From Rhizobium leguminosarum bv. viciae USDA 2370 (GTDB lineage: Bacteria; Pseudomonadota; Alphaproteobacteria; Rhizobiales; Rhizobiaceae): DNA of 64,000 nucleotides. This document shows positions 24,759 through 33,248 of this stretch, piece after piece. The translations under genes and the position numbers were made by a program. The notes under the pieces are model-generated. The model did no database searches and was not told the DNA's origin. It saw only the letters and a program-made list of their open reading frames with translations. Position 1 is the first letter of the stretch. Every line of letters starts with the position of its first letter. The stretch is taken from assembly GCF_002008365.1 (NCBI RefSeq), contig NZ_MRDL01000051.1:620001-684000 (forward strand). The letters are read 5' to 3'.

Positions 24759-25196
24759 ATGGCATTGCATCTCATCAAACTCTGTGTCGGCGCCGACTCG
24801 ATAGACGATCTGCGCGAATGGGTGGCGGAACGCTCACTGCGCGCCATCGCCGCCGGACTCGAGCCGCATTCGGTGCATACGACGCGCATGGCGCCGAAAC
24901 GTGTGGAGGAGCTGCTTGACGGCGGCTCGCTCTACTGGGTGATTAAGGGGCAGGTGCAGGCGAGGCAGAAGCTGCTCGACATCGAGACCTTCACCGACGG
25001 CGAGGGGATTTCGCGCTGCCGCCTGATGCTCGGCCCGGAGGTCATCGAGACGGTCGTGCAGCCGAAGCGTCCGTTCCAGGGCTGGCGTTATTATACTGAG
25101 GATGACGTGCCGCGCGACCTGACAAGCCTTGGCGCCGGCATTGCCGAAATGCCCGCTGATCTTCGACGCGAACTTACGGACCTTGGTCTGCTCTAA
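24759..25196 (+). CDS. DUF1489-family protein
   Basis: 145-aa cytoplasmic protein of the alphaproteobacterial DUF1489 family. Conserved blocks: LIKLCVGADSIDDLREW, VHTTRMAPKRVEELLDGGSLYWVIKG, and FQGWRYYTEDDVPRDL near the C-terminus. Function is unknown. The ATG at 24759 is chosen because it matches the family start; a longer in-frame start at 24717 exists. It lies 61 bp after sdaA, and the repeat-derived hairpin at 25252-25275 could act as its terminator. Confidence 0.88.
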   Translation: MALHLIKLCVGADSIDDLREWVAERSLRAIAAGLEPHSVHTTRMAPKRVEELLDGGSLYWVIKGQVQARQKLLDIETFTDGEGISRCRLMLGPEVIETVVQPKRPFQGWRYYTEDDVPRDLTSLGAGIAEMPADLRRELTDLGLL

Positions 25197-25197
25197 T

Positions 25198-25285
25198 CCC
25201 GGAAAACCGGAGCCGATTTCCGGAAAGGTTTATGCGTGGATTGAACGTCTTCCGCGCGTCCTTTCGGACGCGCGGCGCTCTGCAG
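25198..25285. repeat. mosaic palindromic repeat element C with terminator-like stem
   Basis: Core CCCGGAAAACCGGAGCC / ATTTCCGGAAAGGTTTATGCG aligns with elements A, B and D. Its second part forms a perfect 10-bp stem, CCGCGCGTCC with GGACGCGCGG around TTTC (25252-25275). It begins 1 bp after the DUF1489 stop codon. Confidence 0.78.
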
Positions 25286-25286
25286 T

Positions 25287-25562
25287 TCAGCGCAGGCGCA
25301 ACTGCACCGGCGCGCTGCCGTCCGGCGAGGTCACATGCAGATGGATGCGGGCTTCGGGCTGGGAGTAACGCCAGGCGCGGGCGCCATGGCACAGCAGCAG
25401 ATTGATGAGATCCCGGGTCTTCGGAGACTTCGCCTTCGGCCGCTGCAGGCCGATCTCGGCAAGGCGTAAGGCCGCCTCGTGCAGCGGATGGAGGGATGAG
25501 CGCCCTTTAGCCGCCATGCGGCGGTCGGCTGGCACTCCTGGAAAATTCTCATTGATCGCCAT
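25287..25562 (-). CDS. small conserved-looking hypothetical protein
   Basis: 91-aa soluble protein starting MAINENFPGVPADRR. It has two predicted helices (HPLHEAALRLAEIGLQRP and TRDLINLLLCHGARAWRY) and a C-terminal beta strand (ARIHLHVTSPDGSAPVQLRLR). The start at 25562 lacks a strong ribosome-binding site. The well-formed amino-acid pattern and GC3 bias suggest a real gene, but I know no family. It converges with the repeat behind DUF1489 and lies just before the dacF stop. Confidence 0.55.
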   Translation of the reverse strand: MAINENFPGVPADRRMAAKGRSSLHPLHEAALRLAEIGLQRPKAKSPKTRDLINLLLCHGARAWRYSQPEARIHLHVTSPDGSAPVQLRLR

Positions 25563-25675
25563 TGTTTTCCCCGTACGCAATACTGATCGAGTTCAAGAAA
25601 GGTGGCCGGAAACGCAAACACCGATTCCGGCCGTCACCGATGCCGCCGGCCATCTTGCAGGCAGCATCGAATAGC

Positions 25676-27274
25676 TCATTGGGCAGCCGCCCAGCACTTG
25701 ATGCCGGCCTTCTTCAAGGCCTTGCAGGCATTGACGGCGTCGCGCTGGTCACCGAAGCCGCCGAAGCGGGCGCGATAAAGCTGGTCACCGCCAGCGGCAT
25801 AGACGACCGCGAAGGGCTTTGCCGAGGCCAGCGCCTTGCCGCCCTTGCTCTTGGCGCTTTCCAGAAGATCCATGGCCATCTGCCGGCTCGGCGAGACGCC
25901 GACCTGCACCACCCAGCCGGCCGGACCGTTGCTGGTTGAAGCAGCACGAGTCGGGGAGGGAGTGGTCGAGGCGGTGGTGACCTCATCGACCGAGGTATCG
26001 CCCTGTTCCGGCGGCATATAGGCGGGTGCCGGCGTCGGCACAGCGACCGATGCCTGCTGCTTGAAGGTCATGGTCTTGACTTTGGTCGGCGCCGGCATCG
26101 GCGCCACCAGCGGATTGTCGGATTTCGACTGAGCGGTCTCGGCATAGGCGACTTCGGTTTCGGCAACCTGATAGCGCGCATCCGGCAGCGGGCCTTTGTG
26201 CGGCAGGCTGAGATCGGCAGCCGCTGCTGAAATCGGCGGCTGCGCTGCGGTGATCGTCTTTGCGACCTGCTGTTGGGCCATTTGCGGCTGAGCTTTCTGC
26301 TGGGCCTTCTTCGGCAGGACCGGAGCGGGCGTCTCGATCATCGCCGGGGCAGGGGCTGCCTGGGCGATCAGCGCCGACGATCCGCCGCGGCTCGATGCCT
26401 TCGGCAGGTAACTGGCGATCAGATTGCGCATCTGGGCATCGCGGGCAGGCGTCGAGGCGCCACCGAGAACGACGCCGACGATCGACTTGCCGTCGACCTG
26501 CACCGAGCTCACCAGATTGAAACCGGCAGCGCGCGTGTAACCGGTCTTGATGCCGTCGACGCCGCGCACCGAACCGACCAGGCGGTTGTGGCTGCGGATC
26601 GTGCGGCTGCCGAACTTGAAGGCGCGGGTGGAGAAATAGCCGTAATATTGCGGGAAATGCTGGCGAAGGGCGATGCCAAGGCGGGCCTGGTCGCGCGCCG
26701 TCGTCATCTGCGCCGTATTGGGCAGGCCGTTGGCGTTGCGATAGGTGGTGCGCGTCATGCCGAGCGCATGCGCCTTGGCGGTCATCAGCTGGGCGAAGCG
26801 ATCTTCGCTGCCACCGCCCAGCATTTCGCCGAGCGCAGTTGCGGCATCATTGGCCGACAGGGTGACGAGACCGAGAATGCCCTGCTCGACGGTGATCGTG
26901 CCACCGGCGCGCACGCCGAGTTTGGTCGGCGCCTGGGCTGCCGCATGGGCGGAGAAGGGGACCGGCGTATCGAGGCGGATGCGACCCTGCTCCAACGCCT
27001 CGAAGGTCATGTAGAGGGTCATCATCTTGGTCAGGGAGGCGGGGTATTGCAGCCGGTCGGCATTCTCACTGTAGAGAACGTTGCCGGTCTTGGCGTCGAC
27101 GACGATGCCTGCATATTTCGGATTTGCCGCTTCCGCGTCGGCATTCACCGAATCGACCAGGACGATCGTGACGGCCACCGAAAGGATCGCCAGCAGCTTT
27201 GCGAAAAAACTGCCGGATCGGGACGATGATACGGAGGAGACTGACCTTGACACTATTCCACTCTTCGCTTGCAT
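25676..27274 (-). CDS. dacF: D-alanyl-D-alanine carboxypeptidase with SPOR domain
   Basis: 532-aa penicillin-binding protein trimming D-Ala from peptidoglycan pentapeptides. An N-terminal signal/anchor (about 20-45) is followed by the peptidase S11 domain (about 50-290) with SLTKMM (active Ser, SxxK), SAND (SxN) and GIKTGYTR (KTG). A Pro/Ala/Gln-rich linker (about 300-445) leads to a C-terminal SPOR domain (about 450-532; WVVQVGVSPSRQMAMDLL, RARFGGFGDQRDAVNACKALKKAG), which binds denuded septal glycan. Thus it probably acts at the division site. The ATG at 27274 is chosen; a longer frame is open to 27328. Confidence 0.92.
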   Translation of the reverse strand: MQAKSGIVSRSVSSVSSSRSGSFFAKLLAILSVAVTIVLVDSVNADAEAANPKYAGIVVDAKTGNVLYSENADRLQYPASLTKMMTLYMTFEALEQGRIRLDTPVPFSAHAAAQAPTKLGVRAGGTITVEQGILGLVTLSANDAATALGEMLGGGSEDRFAQLMTAKAHALGMTRTTYRNANGLPNTAQMTTARDQARLGIALRQHFPQYYGYFSTRAFKFGSRTIRSHNRLVGSVRGVDGIKTGYTRAAGFNLVSSVQVDGKSIVGVVLGGASTPARDAQMRNLIASYLPKASSRGGSSALIAQAAPAPAMIETPAPVLPKKAQQKAQPQMAQQQVAKTITAAQPPISAAAADLSLPHKGPLPDARYQVAETEVAYAETAQSKSDNPLVAPMPAPTKVKTMTFKQQASVAVPTPAPAYMPPEQGDTSVDEVTTASTTPSPTRAASTSNGPAGWVVQVGVSPSRQMAMDLLESAKSKGGKALASAKPFAVVYAAGGDQLYRARFGGFGDQRDAVNACKALKKAGIKCWAAAQ

Positions 27275-27408
27275 TTCAGATATTTGGCACTTCACATTTC
27301 GGCAGGAACCGCACACCTCCCGCCGCACAGCTCGTCTTCTAAAATTACCGGTTGGGCGTTACCAATCCGTTTATGATGAATCGTTTATTTCGCTGTCCGG
27401 AGAGCATT

Positions 27409-28155
27409 TTAGGGACTTGTCGCAGAACGGTTCACAAGACGCGCGTCCACAAAGGTGCGGATAGCGGCATCAATATGTTCCCAGTCGTCGAGATGGCTGC
27501 TTGAGAAACGGTAGAGAACGCTGAGATCCCTGCCGACCTTGATATCGCGCTGACAATCTCCGCCCGCAGCCTTATCTGGGGCTGAAGGCAATATGCAGCG
27601 CACGACGTAATCCTGCCCACCCTTGATGGGCGCCGTCAGCAGCACCTCATCGCCGTAACCCGCATCGGCGCGAAGACGGTGCAGCGTCAGCCCGTCCCGG
27701 AAGGACTCGGCCGGGCCTTCAAGCAGATGCGAATAGATCGGTTCCAGCCGCCCGGACATGTCGCGCGACATGGTGCTCTGGGTGATCTGCAGGAAGATCA
27801 GCCCGGAGGATTGAGCGATATCGTCGAATCGAAGGTGGTTTTCCTTGCCGTAACCCTGCATTTCAGGCCAGGCGAGGTAGAGATCGACGCGCTCGGCCGC
27901 GCCTTCGTGTCTTTGACTCGGGAAGCGGATGGCATTCTCGGGGAATTTCACGGTGTCGCGGCCGATGGCCAGCTTGATTTCAGCCGTGCTGTCGGTGTTG
28001 CCGGCAAGCGAGATATGCCGGCCGAACCAACGGCCGCCAATGCTGATGGCAACAGTCAGGACCGCCAGAACGGCGATCACCGCCATCGTGCGGAGGAGAA
28101 ACCCCATGGAAAGAAGCGGCTGCTCGTCGGGTGCGCTGTGCGCGGCATGGCTCAT
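27409..28155 (-). CDS. single-pass membrane protein of unknown function
   Basis: 248-aa protein with a short cytoplasmic N-terminus, one transmembrane helix (about 21-42; MAVIAVLAVLTVAISIGG) and a periplasmic domain. Notable stretches are VKFPENAIRFPSQRHEGAAERVDLYLAWPEMQGY and DYVVRCILP...GGDCQRDI with two Cys likely forming a disulfide, then an FSSSHLDDWEHIDAAIRTFVD helix. I do not recognise a domain family, although the pattern is that of a conserved rhizobial envelope protein. The ATG at 28155 is favoured; an in-frame start at 28194 exists. Minus strand, upstream of dacF. Confidence 0.78.
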   Translation of the reverse strand: MSHAAHSAPDEQPLLSMGFLLRTMAVIAVLAVLTVAISIGGRWFGRHISLAGNTDSTAEIKLAIGRDTVKFPENAIRFPSQRHEGAAERVDLYLAWPEMQGYGKENHLRFDDIAQSSGLIFLQITQSTMSRDMSGRLEPIYSHLLEGPAESFRDGLTLHRLRADAGYGDEVLLTAPIKGGQDYVVRCILPSAPDKAAGGDCQRDIKVGRDLSVLYRFSSSHLDDWEHIDAAIRTFVDARLVNRSATSP

Positions 28156-28291
28156 GGCGGTTCTTCGGGTTTCGGTCCGCCGCAGGAAGAACATGAGCCG
28201 CCGGTGCCGATGATGAATCTCATCGTCATGATCGGACCAGCAGGGTTAATAATTCGCTAATGCGCTGATGGCGTAAGGCTCAAAAAGGAGC

Positions 28292-28321
28292 GAGCCGTTC
28301 CCGGGACAGCGGGAACGGCTC
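28292..28321 (-). terminator. Rho-independent terminator of the BTLCP gene
   Basis: GAGCCGTTCCCG and CGGGAACGGCTC make a perfect 12-bp stem with a 6-nt loop. In the minus transcript it is followed by GCUCCUUUUU, a proper U-tract. It lies about 80 bp after the stop of the transglutaminase-like gene. Confidence 0.85.
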
Positions 28322-28398
28322 TTGGGCACCGGTCGGGGACGGGATGCGGGGACTGACCGGGCCGCAGGCAGCAGCCGGCATTGGCCGGCAGGCTGTTC

Positions 28399-29004
28399 TT
28401 ACTTGACGCTACCGACCGCGACAGCGCGGCCGTCCTGAAGCTTCGACCAGCGGGCCGGATCGTCGGCGGACTGGCGCTTCAGATAGGTGTATTCGGTATC
28501 CGACCACAGCAGCACCTTGTTGCGCATGTTGTCGAGGATGAAGTCGCCGTGATCGGTGCGGACCGTCAGCACGGCATGGCCTTCGCCATTCGGCTGCAGC
28601 ACGACGGTGATCAGCGTGTCGGACGGCGAGAAACCGTCGTCGATCAACATCTTGCGCTTCAGCAGGGCGTAATCCTCGCAGTCGCCGACGGTGCGCGGAT
28701 AGGCCCAGCGCTCTTCGACCCCGTAGATCTGCTCATCCGTCATCGGCTGGATCGTCGAATTGACGGTGTAGTTGACCTTGAGAATTTCCTTCCAGCGATC
28801 CTCGTTGAGGATGGCCGGTCCGGCATCGCCGCCAACTTCGACACATTCCGTCGGATTCGCCTTGCAGAATTCATAGTGTCCGATCGGCGGGCTGGCATTG
28901 CCTGCCAGTACCATGCTGGCGGGCATTGCCTGTCCCGAACCCGCCATTGCCATCATGATGGCACCGGCCAGAAGGCCGCCTTTCAGGATATTCGCAGTTG
29001 TCAT
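28399..29004 (-). CDS. BTLCP transglutaminase-like cysteine proteinase
   Basis: 201-aa exported protein of the bacterial transglutaminase-like cysteine proteinase family. A signal peptide (about 1-26, ending SGQA) is followed by the catalytic domain with the expected triad: Cys in VGDCEDYALLK, His in GHAVLTVRTDHGD and Asp in ILDNM. In other bacteria BTLCP proteases (for example LapG) cleave surface adhesins under c-di-GMP control; no LapA- or LapD-like gene is adjacent, so that role is not implied. SD GGGGAGA precedes the ATG. A strong terminator follows. Confidence 0.9.
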   Translation of the reverse strand: MTTANILKGGLLAGAIMMAMAGSGQAMPASMVLAGNASPPIGHYEFCKANPTECVEVGGDAGPAILNEDRWKEILKVNYTVNSTIQPMTDEQIYGVEERWAYPRTVGDCEDYALLKRKMLIDDGFSPSDTLITVVLQPNGEGHAVLTVRTDHGDFILDNMRNKVLLWSDTEYTYLKRQSADDPARWSKLQDGRAVAVGSVK

Positions 29005-29387
29005 TGCCGTCTCCCCGTAAGTTGAGGTGACAATGGCACAGACGTTTTTATCTCACGCAAAATTACGCAATAGAATTAAAGGCTTAGTTGATTCAAATGC
29101 CGATAAAACTTGGCTAAAAACAGATTCGAATGCGCATAAAATTTGACGCGGATTTGTTGCGAAATCGATTAAAATTGTAATCAACGCAACAAGGCTTTCG
29201 CCCGCGAAGGGGTTGCGTTGCCGCCCGCATGTTAAGGATTTTCGTTGAGCCGGGTAAATCTCAGCTGCCGGCTGGCGATCTGCGGCAACGCGCAGCCGGC
29301 CGGCGATGCCGCTGGAATGGGCCGATTCGGCCGGTTCAAAAGCAGAATGTCGCTCAGATCCTCGATTCCGGCAGGAAATTATTTTTG
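29005..29387. other. AT-rich intergenic region with a large inverted repeat
   Basis: 383 bp between prolyl aminopeptidase and the BTLCP gene. The first 190 bp is strikingly A/T-rich and is the likely promoter region of the BTLCP gene. It contains an inverted repeat at 29154-29192 with perfect TTGTTGCG / CGCAACAA arms and inner GATTA / TAATC arms. No U-tract follows, so it looks more like an operator or attenuator than a terminator. Confidence 0.6.
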
Positions 29388-30353
29388 CTAGTTATCGCGA
29401 AATCGATCGGTGGCACCGACGATCGCCGCGCTCATATCGGGATTTGCGGTGGAATGGGCCGCATGCGCAAGGATGCTGAGCTCGCTTTTCGGCCAGGCGC
29501 GGGCCAGTTCCCAGGCCGTGACGAGCGGCGCCTCGATGTCGAACCGTCCCTGCAGCAGGATACCGGGGATGCCGGTGAGCCGCGCGGCGTTCTTCAAAAG
29601 CTGGGCGTCCTCCAGCCAGGCGCCATTGCTGAAGTAGTGGGTGATGATGCGGGCCCGTGTTAGCAAATAGGCCGGATCGGCCCAGCGGCGCGGCAGGCCT
29701 TGGGGATCGGCGAGGAGAATCGAGGCCGCCTCCCAATCATGCCAGTCGCGCGCCGCCTTGAGGCGCGTCTCCGGGTCCGGATCGTTGAGGAGACGATGAT
29801 AGGCGGCAACCATGTCCTCATCTCGTCCCTGGCTGCCTGGGGAAACCGCCTGGCGGAAACGGTGCCATTCTTCAGGAAAGAGCGGCGCCATGCCGCGATA
29901 AAGCCAGTCGATTTCCGAGCGCCGGGTGGTGGTCACGCCTGACAGGACGACCGCGGAGACACGCTCCGGATGGGTTTCGGCATAGGCCAGCGCCAGCGTC
30001 GAACCCCAGGAATTGCCGAAAAGGAGCCAGGCCTCGATGCCGAGACAGGCCCGCAGCCGCTCGATATCGGCAACGAGATGCCAGGTGGTGTTGAGGGAGA
30101 GATCGGTTTCGGGATCGGCAGCGCTCGGCAGGCTGCGGCCACAATTGCGCTGATCGAACAGAATGATTCGGTAGGCATCGGGATCGAAATAGCGGCGCGC
30201 CGTGGGCGAACAGCCGGAGCCAGGGCCGCCATGCAACACCAGCGCCGGGCGGCCCGCCGGATTGCCGCAGGCCTCCCAGTAGATCTGGTTGCCATCGTCG
30301 GTATCGAGCAGACCATGATCATAGGGTTCGATTTCGGGATAGAGAGCTGACAT
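29388..30353 (-). CDS. pip: prolyl aminopeptidase (proline iminopeptidase)
   Basis: 321-aa alpha/beta hydrolase releasing N-terminal proline from peptides (peptidase S33). Signature motifs: oxyanion HGGPGSGCS, DQRNCGRS, the nucleophile elbow GNSWGSTLALAYAE, the SGVTTTRR cap region, the Asp in GRFDIEAP and the His in AHAAHS. Full length and cytoplasmic. Start ATG at 30353. It sits alone between intergenic gaps and is probably monocistronic. Confidence 0.93.
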   Translation of the reverse strand: MSALYPEIEPYDHGLLDTDDGNQIYWEACGNPAGRPALVLHGGPGSGCSPTARRYFDPDAYRIILFDQRNCGRSLPSAADPETDLSLNTTWHLVADIERLRACLGIEAWLLFGNSWGSTLALAYAETHPERVSAVVLSGVTTTRRSEIDWLYRGMAPLFPEEWHRFRQAVSPGSQGRDEDMVAAYHRLLNDPDPETRLKAARDWHDWEAASILLADPQGLPRRWADPAYLLTRARIITHYFSNGAWLEDAQLLKNAARLTGIPGILLQGRFDIEAPLVTAWELARAWPKSELSILAHAAHSTANPDMSAAIVGATDRFRDN

Positions 30354-30724
30354 CGGTGCGCCTGCGGTCGAAGCGGACCTTATCCATCATCTCGCTGACA
30401 AAGGGAAGACGGGTGAGGGCGGAGCGCTCTGGGACGCAAAATCACCGCACAATTTTGGGCGACCTCGTTGGGTGCCGATCGGTGTCGCAGCTTGTTCCAC
30501 ACATAATATAATCTACCGCCTGGGTGGAACGACTTGCGACAGGAATTCACGCTGCGTTCCAAAGCCAGATTTGTAGCCGCTTGCAAAGTCGTCGCGGTGA
30601 AGTGCAGGCTTTTCAACACGACCTGACCGGGTGCGCACCGGACCTGGCAATCGCGTTCGATGGAAGTCTGTCGAGAATTGGCACCCGCCACGGAATCCGT
30701 GGCATCGCCCATTTTCAGCAGCTC
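30354..30724. other. 371-bp intergenic region
   Basis: No convincing gene. It holds the pip promoter side (left), a short fragment resembling the second repeat module (AAAATCACCGCACAATTTTGGGCGAC near 30436), an AT-rich stretch near 30503-30515, and a perfect small hairpin GCCACGG-AAT-CCGTGGC at 30687-30703, just after the PilZ gene end, which may aid termination. Confidence 0.5.
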
Positions 30725-31336
30725 TTAAAGGAATTCCCGCAGCGTCTCGCGGGACTGGATCGACAGGAATTCGATCGCCACGCCTTCGACGAAGTGGCGC
30801 ACGACGCGACCACGCATGTTGCCGAGGCGCACGGCCGTTCCGATCGAAGGGCGCATCTCGACGTCGACGGCAGCGCCCGACAGCGAAAGGTCCATGATGC
30901 GGCAGGAATAACGCGTGCCGTCCTCGAGCGTCAGCTCGGTCTTCGTGTCGCGTGGCGTCAGACGGTCGTGGCGGCGATCCTCGGGCAGGCCGAGTTCGTG
31001 CTTGTTGGCAAGCCAGGTGAGCTGGGCCGCGAGTTTCTCGCGTTTCCGGTCGGTGGCGTTGATCGACATGGTGAAGCCACGGCCATCGATCGTCTGGACA
31101 TAACCTTCGACGCGGCCGAGATGGTCGATATAGGCGACGACGCGTTCGTTGGCGCGCGGCCGGCCGGGGCAGGTGACGTACATGTCGCCAGGCGACATGT
31201 CGATCACCATGCATTCGAATTCCTCGTAGTTCGCAAGCATCAGCCGGCCCTGCATATTGATGGGCACGCGCTGGAAAACGCCCTGTTCAGGGCGCGGCGC
31301 AGGTCGTTGCGTCTGAGCTGGCTGGAACGAGTGCAT
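30725..31336 (-). CDS. tandem PilZ-domain protein (c-di-GMP effector candidate)
   Basis: 203-aa soluble protein with two PilZ-like modules. The second (about 120-200) has the full c-di-GMP signature: RRHDRLTPR (RxxxR) followed by DLSLSGAAVD (D/NxSxxG). The first (about 20-110) keeps the fold (FQRVPINMQGRLML, IDMSPGDMYVTCPG) but lacks the full RxxxR/NxSxxG set, so it is probably structural. I chose the ATG at 31336; a TTG codon precedes it. The upstream PAS_5 gene is on the same strand 125 bp away. Rhizobial PilZ proteins of this type affect motility or envelope functions, but the target is unknown. Confidence 0.88.
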   Translation of the reverse strand: MHSFQPAQTQRPAPRPEQGVFQRVPINMQGRLMLANYEEFECMVIDMSPGDMYVTCPGRPRANERVVAYIDHLGRVEGYVQTIDGRGFTMSINATDRKREKLAAQLTWLANKHELGLPEDRRHDRLTPRDTKTELTLEDGTRYSCRIMDLSLSGAAVDVEMRPSIGTAVRLGNMRGRVVRHFVEGVAIEFLSIQSRETLREFL

Positions 31337-31460
31337 CAAAGGGCTTCTTCATCAAAATCGCAGAGACCGATCTTTACCCACAATCCATTAACAGAAGGTT
31401 GTTTCGCCCAGTCCCGACATAGCGGAAAACGAGTATATCAGATGTCCTAAAATGGGACCG

Positions 31461-32075
31461 TCAGCGAACCTCCACGCTCAGCAGCTGCGACACCATGCGG
31501 CGCATGACCTGCCCGAAATGGATGCTTTTGCCGGCGACGATCCTGTTGGTGGGGCGCAGTTTGGCCGGCGCTGGCTTGTCGAATTTACCTGGCAGCAGGC
31601 GGCTGCGGTCGAGCGCCAGGAATTCGAGCGGTACGATCTCCAGCCAGCTCGCGGCCACGGCCGGCGCGATCGCGCCGAGCAGCCGGTCGCAGGCGCCGTC
31701 CGGCGAACGCAGCGGCATCATGATAATCTCGAAGGAGGCCTGATGACCGACGGTGCTGTAGCCGGTGGCGTTGAACAGGGCCGGCATGGCATGGTCCATG
31801 ACGCCCATCGCCGTGCGTTCGATGTCCGCGAGCTGACTATTTGCCCAGAGAGACGAAAAACGTTCGCCGCGCAGGTCACGCCCAAAGAGATCACAGATGC
31901 GGGTGCCGGCGAGCCGGAAACCGATATCTCCGCCCTCGCGCCTCTCAAGAATAAACAGACTCTGGAGCAGGTGGGGGACGGCGGAGGGTTCGACCTGTGA
32001 TTTCAGCGGCGCATCGGCAGCGCCGCGGATACGGTTCCAGTAGTCAAAAATTTCGATGGTCGTTTGCACACGCAT
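31461..32075 (-). CDS. PAS_5 (DUF1457) domain protein
   Basis: 204-aa cytoplasmic protein. The PAS_5 domain covers most of it: IFDYWNRIRGAADAPLKSQVEPSAVPHLLQSLFILERR, FRLAGTRICDLFGRDLRGERF, the mid-domain LFNATGYSTVGHQASFEIIMMPL and the PDGACDRLLGAIAP strand. It is a stand-alone sensor-type PAS without kinase or output domain; function and ligand are unknown. The ATG at 32075 is favoured over one at 32105. It is followed by the PilZ gene on the same strand, and multiple PAS_5/PilZ genes are typical of rhizobial genomes. Its own promoter faces the candidate small RNA. Confidence 0.87.
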   Translation of the reverse strand: MRVQTTIEIFDYWNRIRGAADAPLKSQVEPSAVPHLLQSLFILERREGGDIGFRLAGTRICDLFGRDLRGERFSSLWANSQLADIERTAMGVMDHAMPALFNATGYSTVGHQASFEIIMMPLRSPDGACDRLLGAIAPAVAASWLEIVPLEFLALDRSRLLPGKFDKPAPAKLRPTNRIVAGKSIHFGQVMRRMVSQLLSVEVR

Positions 32076-32169
32076 TTCACACCAACCTGTCCCATTCCGG
32101 ATCATTTTCGGGCAGTCATTGCCCGTACAGGCTCTACTATGCGGATTTCATGCCAGATCGCGGCGGTTA

Positions 32170-32319
32170 AGGTTAAGAAAGGGTTTCGGTTGAGATGCGG
32201 TGCCCGTCGTGACACTGTTCCGCATCGCTTCGACTTTCGAAGTTCAGCACAACCTACGGGCCGAGGTCTTTCCTGGAGCTCCCGGTACGCCGTCCGGCAC
32301 TTCGGACGGCTTTTTTTTT
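32170..32319 (+). ncRNA. candidate small RNA with orphan terminator
   Basis: On the plus strand three consecutive hairpins end in a textbook terminator without any upstream plus-strand gene. The first has arms GATGCGG (32194-32200) and CCGCATC (32220-32226); the second is CTTCGA-CTT-TCGAAG (32228-32242); the last is GCCGTCCG / CGGACGGC (32289-32310) followed by nine T. Between the last two is an unpaired-looking GTCTTTCCTGG, the kind of UCCU stretch used by base-pairing sRNAs. The preceding gene is on the opposite strand, so the terminator must end a separate transcript. The 5' end is uncertain. Confidence 0.5.
32289..32319 (+). terminator. strong Rho-independent terminator (orphan)
   Basis: Perfect 8-bp GC-rich stem GCCGTCCG / CGGACGGC with a 6-nt loop and nine consecutive T. 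It lies 46 bp upstream of the rhomboid start codon and cannot serve the neighbouring genes, which point away (PAS_5) or start after it (rhomboid). Confidence 0.85.
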
Positions 32320-32365
32320 GACAGTCGCTCCTGTATGGCTGTGGCCTCAACGAGGCGAAACACAG

Positions 32366-33157
32366 ATGAATGAGCAGACGGCCGAGCCGCATAGGGCGCC
32401 CGAACCTCCCGAGGTCCAGCCGCCGGCACGGCCACCGCGCGAACCGGTCTTCAACCTTCCTCCGGCGCTGTTCTTCAGCCTTTGCCTGCTTGGGGTCATC
32501 TATGCGGTGCAGGAACTCCTGCTCTCCGACGATGCGCTGAACTGGCTGTTCTTCACCTTCGGCTTCGTTCCCGCCCGTTATGTGATTCCGCTGTCGCAGC
32601 AAGGGCTGGAGCTGTTCTGGACGCCCGTCACCTATTCGCTGCTGCACGGCAGCGTCCAGCATATCCTCTTTAACGCCTTCTGGCTGATGGCCTTCGGCGC
32701 GCCGGTCGTGCGCCGCATCGGGACGCTGCGTTTCGTGCTCTTCTGGGTTTTTTCCGCCGTCGCCTCCGCCGCCCTGCACGCGGTGCTGAACTGGGGGGAT
32801 GTGTCACTGTTGATCGGCGCGTCGGGCGTCATCTCCGGGCTGATGGGCGCTGCCTGCCGATTCGCCTTTCCGGCCGAACGGCGGCCGATGGCGCCGGCGC
32901 ATCTGAATCCCCGGCTTTCCATCGTCGGGGCGCTGAAGAGCCGCACCGTCATCATCTTCATGCTGCTCTGGCTGGTCGGCAACGCGCTGATCGCCGTCGG
33001 CATCCCGCTCGTCGGCGACAGCGATCAGGCGATTGCCTGGGACGCGCATATCGGCGGATTCGTCTTCGGCTTCTTGCTGTTTTCACTGTTCGACCGGGCG
33101 CCGCGCCCGCCGGTGATGGAACCTGACGGAACCGAGAAGGATATGTTGCAATCCTGA
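32366..33157 (+). CDS. rhomboid-family intramembrane serine protease
   Basis: 263-aa membrane protein with six or seven transmembrane helices. Catalytic Ser is in LLIGASGVISGLMGAA (about residue 152) and catalytic His in WDAHIGGFVFGF (about 230); the HGSVQHILFNAFWLMAFG segment with His and Asn for the oxyanion hole is also present. The N-terminus is a Pro/Glu-rich cytoplasmic stretch. Substrate unknown. The ATG at 32366 is favoured over an upstream start at 32318, which overlaps the terminator. CBS-domain gene follows 91 bp later. Confidence 0.92.
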   Translation: MNEQTAEPHRAPEPPEVQPPARPPREPVFNLPPALFFSLCLLGVIYAVQELLLSDDALNWLFFTFGFVPARYVIPLSQQGLELFWTPVTYSLLHGSVQHILFNAFWLMAFGAPVVRRIGTLRFVLFWVFSAVASAALHAVLNWGDVSLLIGASGVISGLMGAACRFAFPAERRPMAPAHLNPRLSIVGALKSRTVIIFMLLWLVGNALIAVGIPLVGDSDQAIAWDAHIGGFVFGFLLFSLFDRAPRPPVMEPDGTEKDMLQS

Positions 33158-33248
33158 GCCGGGCAGTGCACCATCAACCTATCTGCGATGGGGGGAGAAA
33201 CCGCCGCGGATGCCTGTGACAAGTGTTTCACGGACATAGGAGGTTCGA

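Noticed and set aside
30524..31450. Plus-strand frame of about 308 codons over the PilZ gene
   Set aside because: Antisense to a clear PilZ gene, no ribosome-binding site, composition of an antisense frame.
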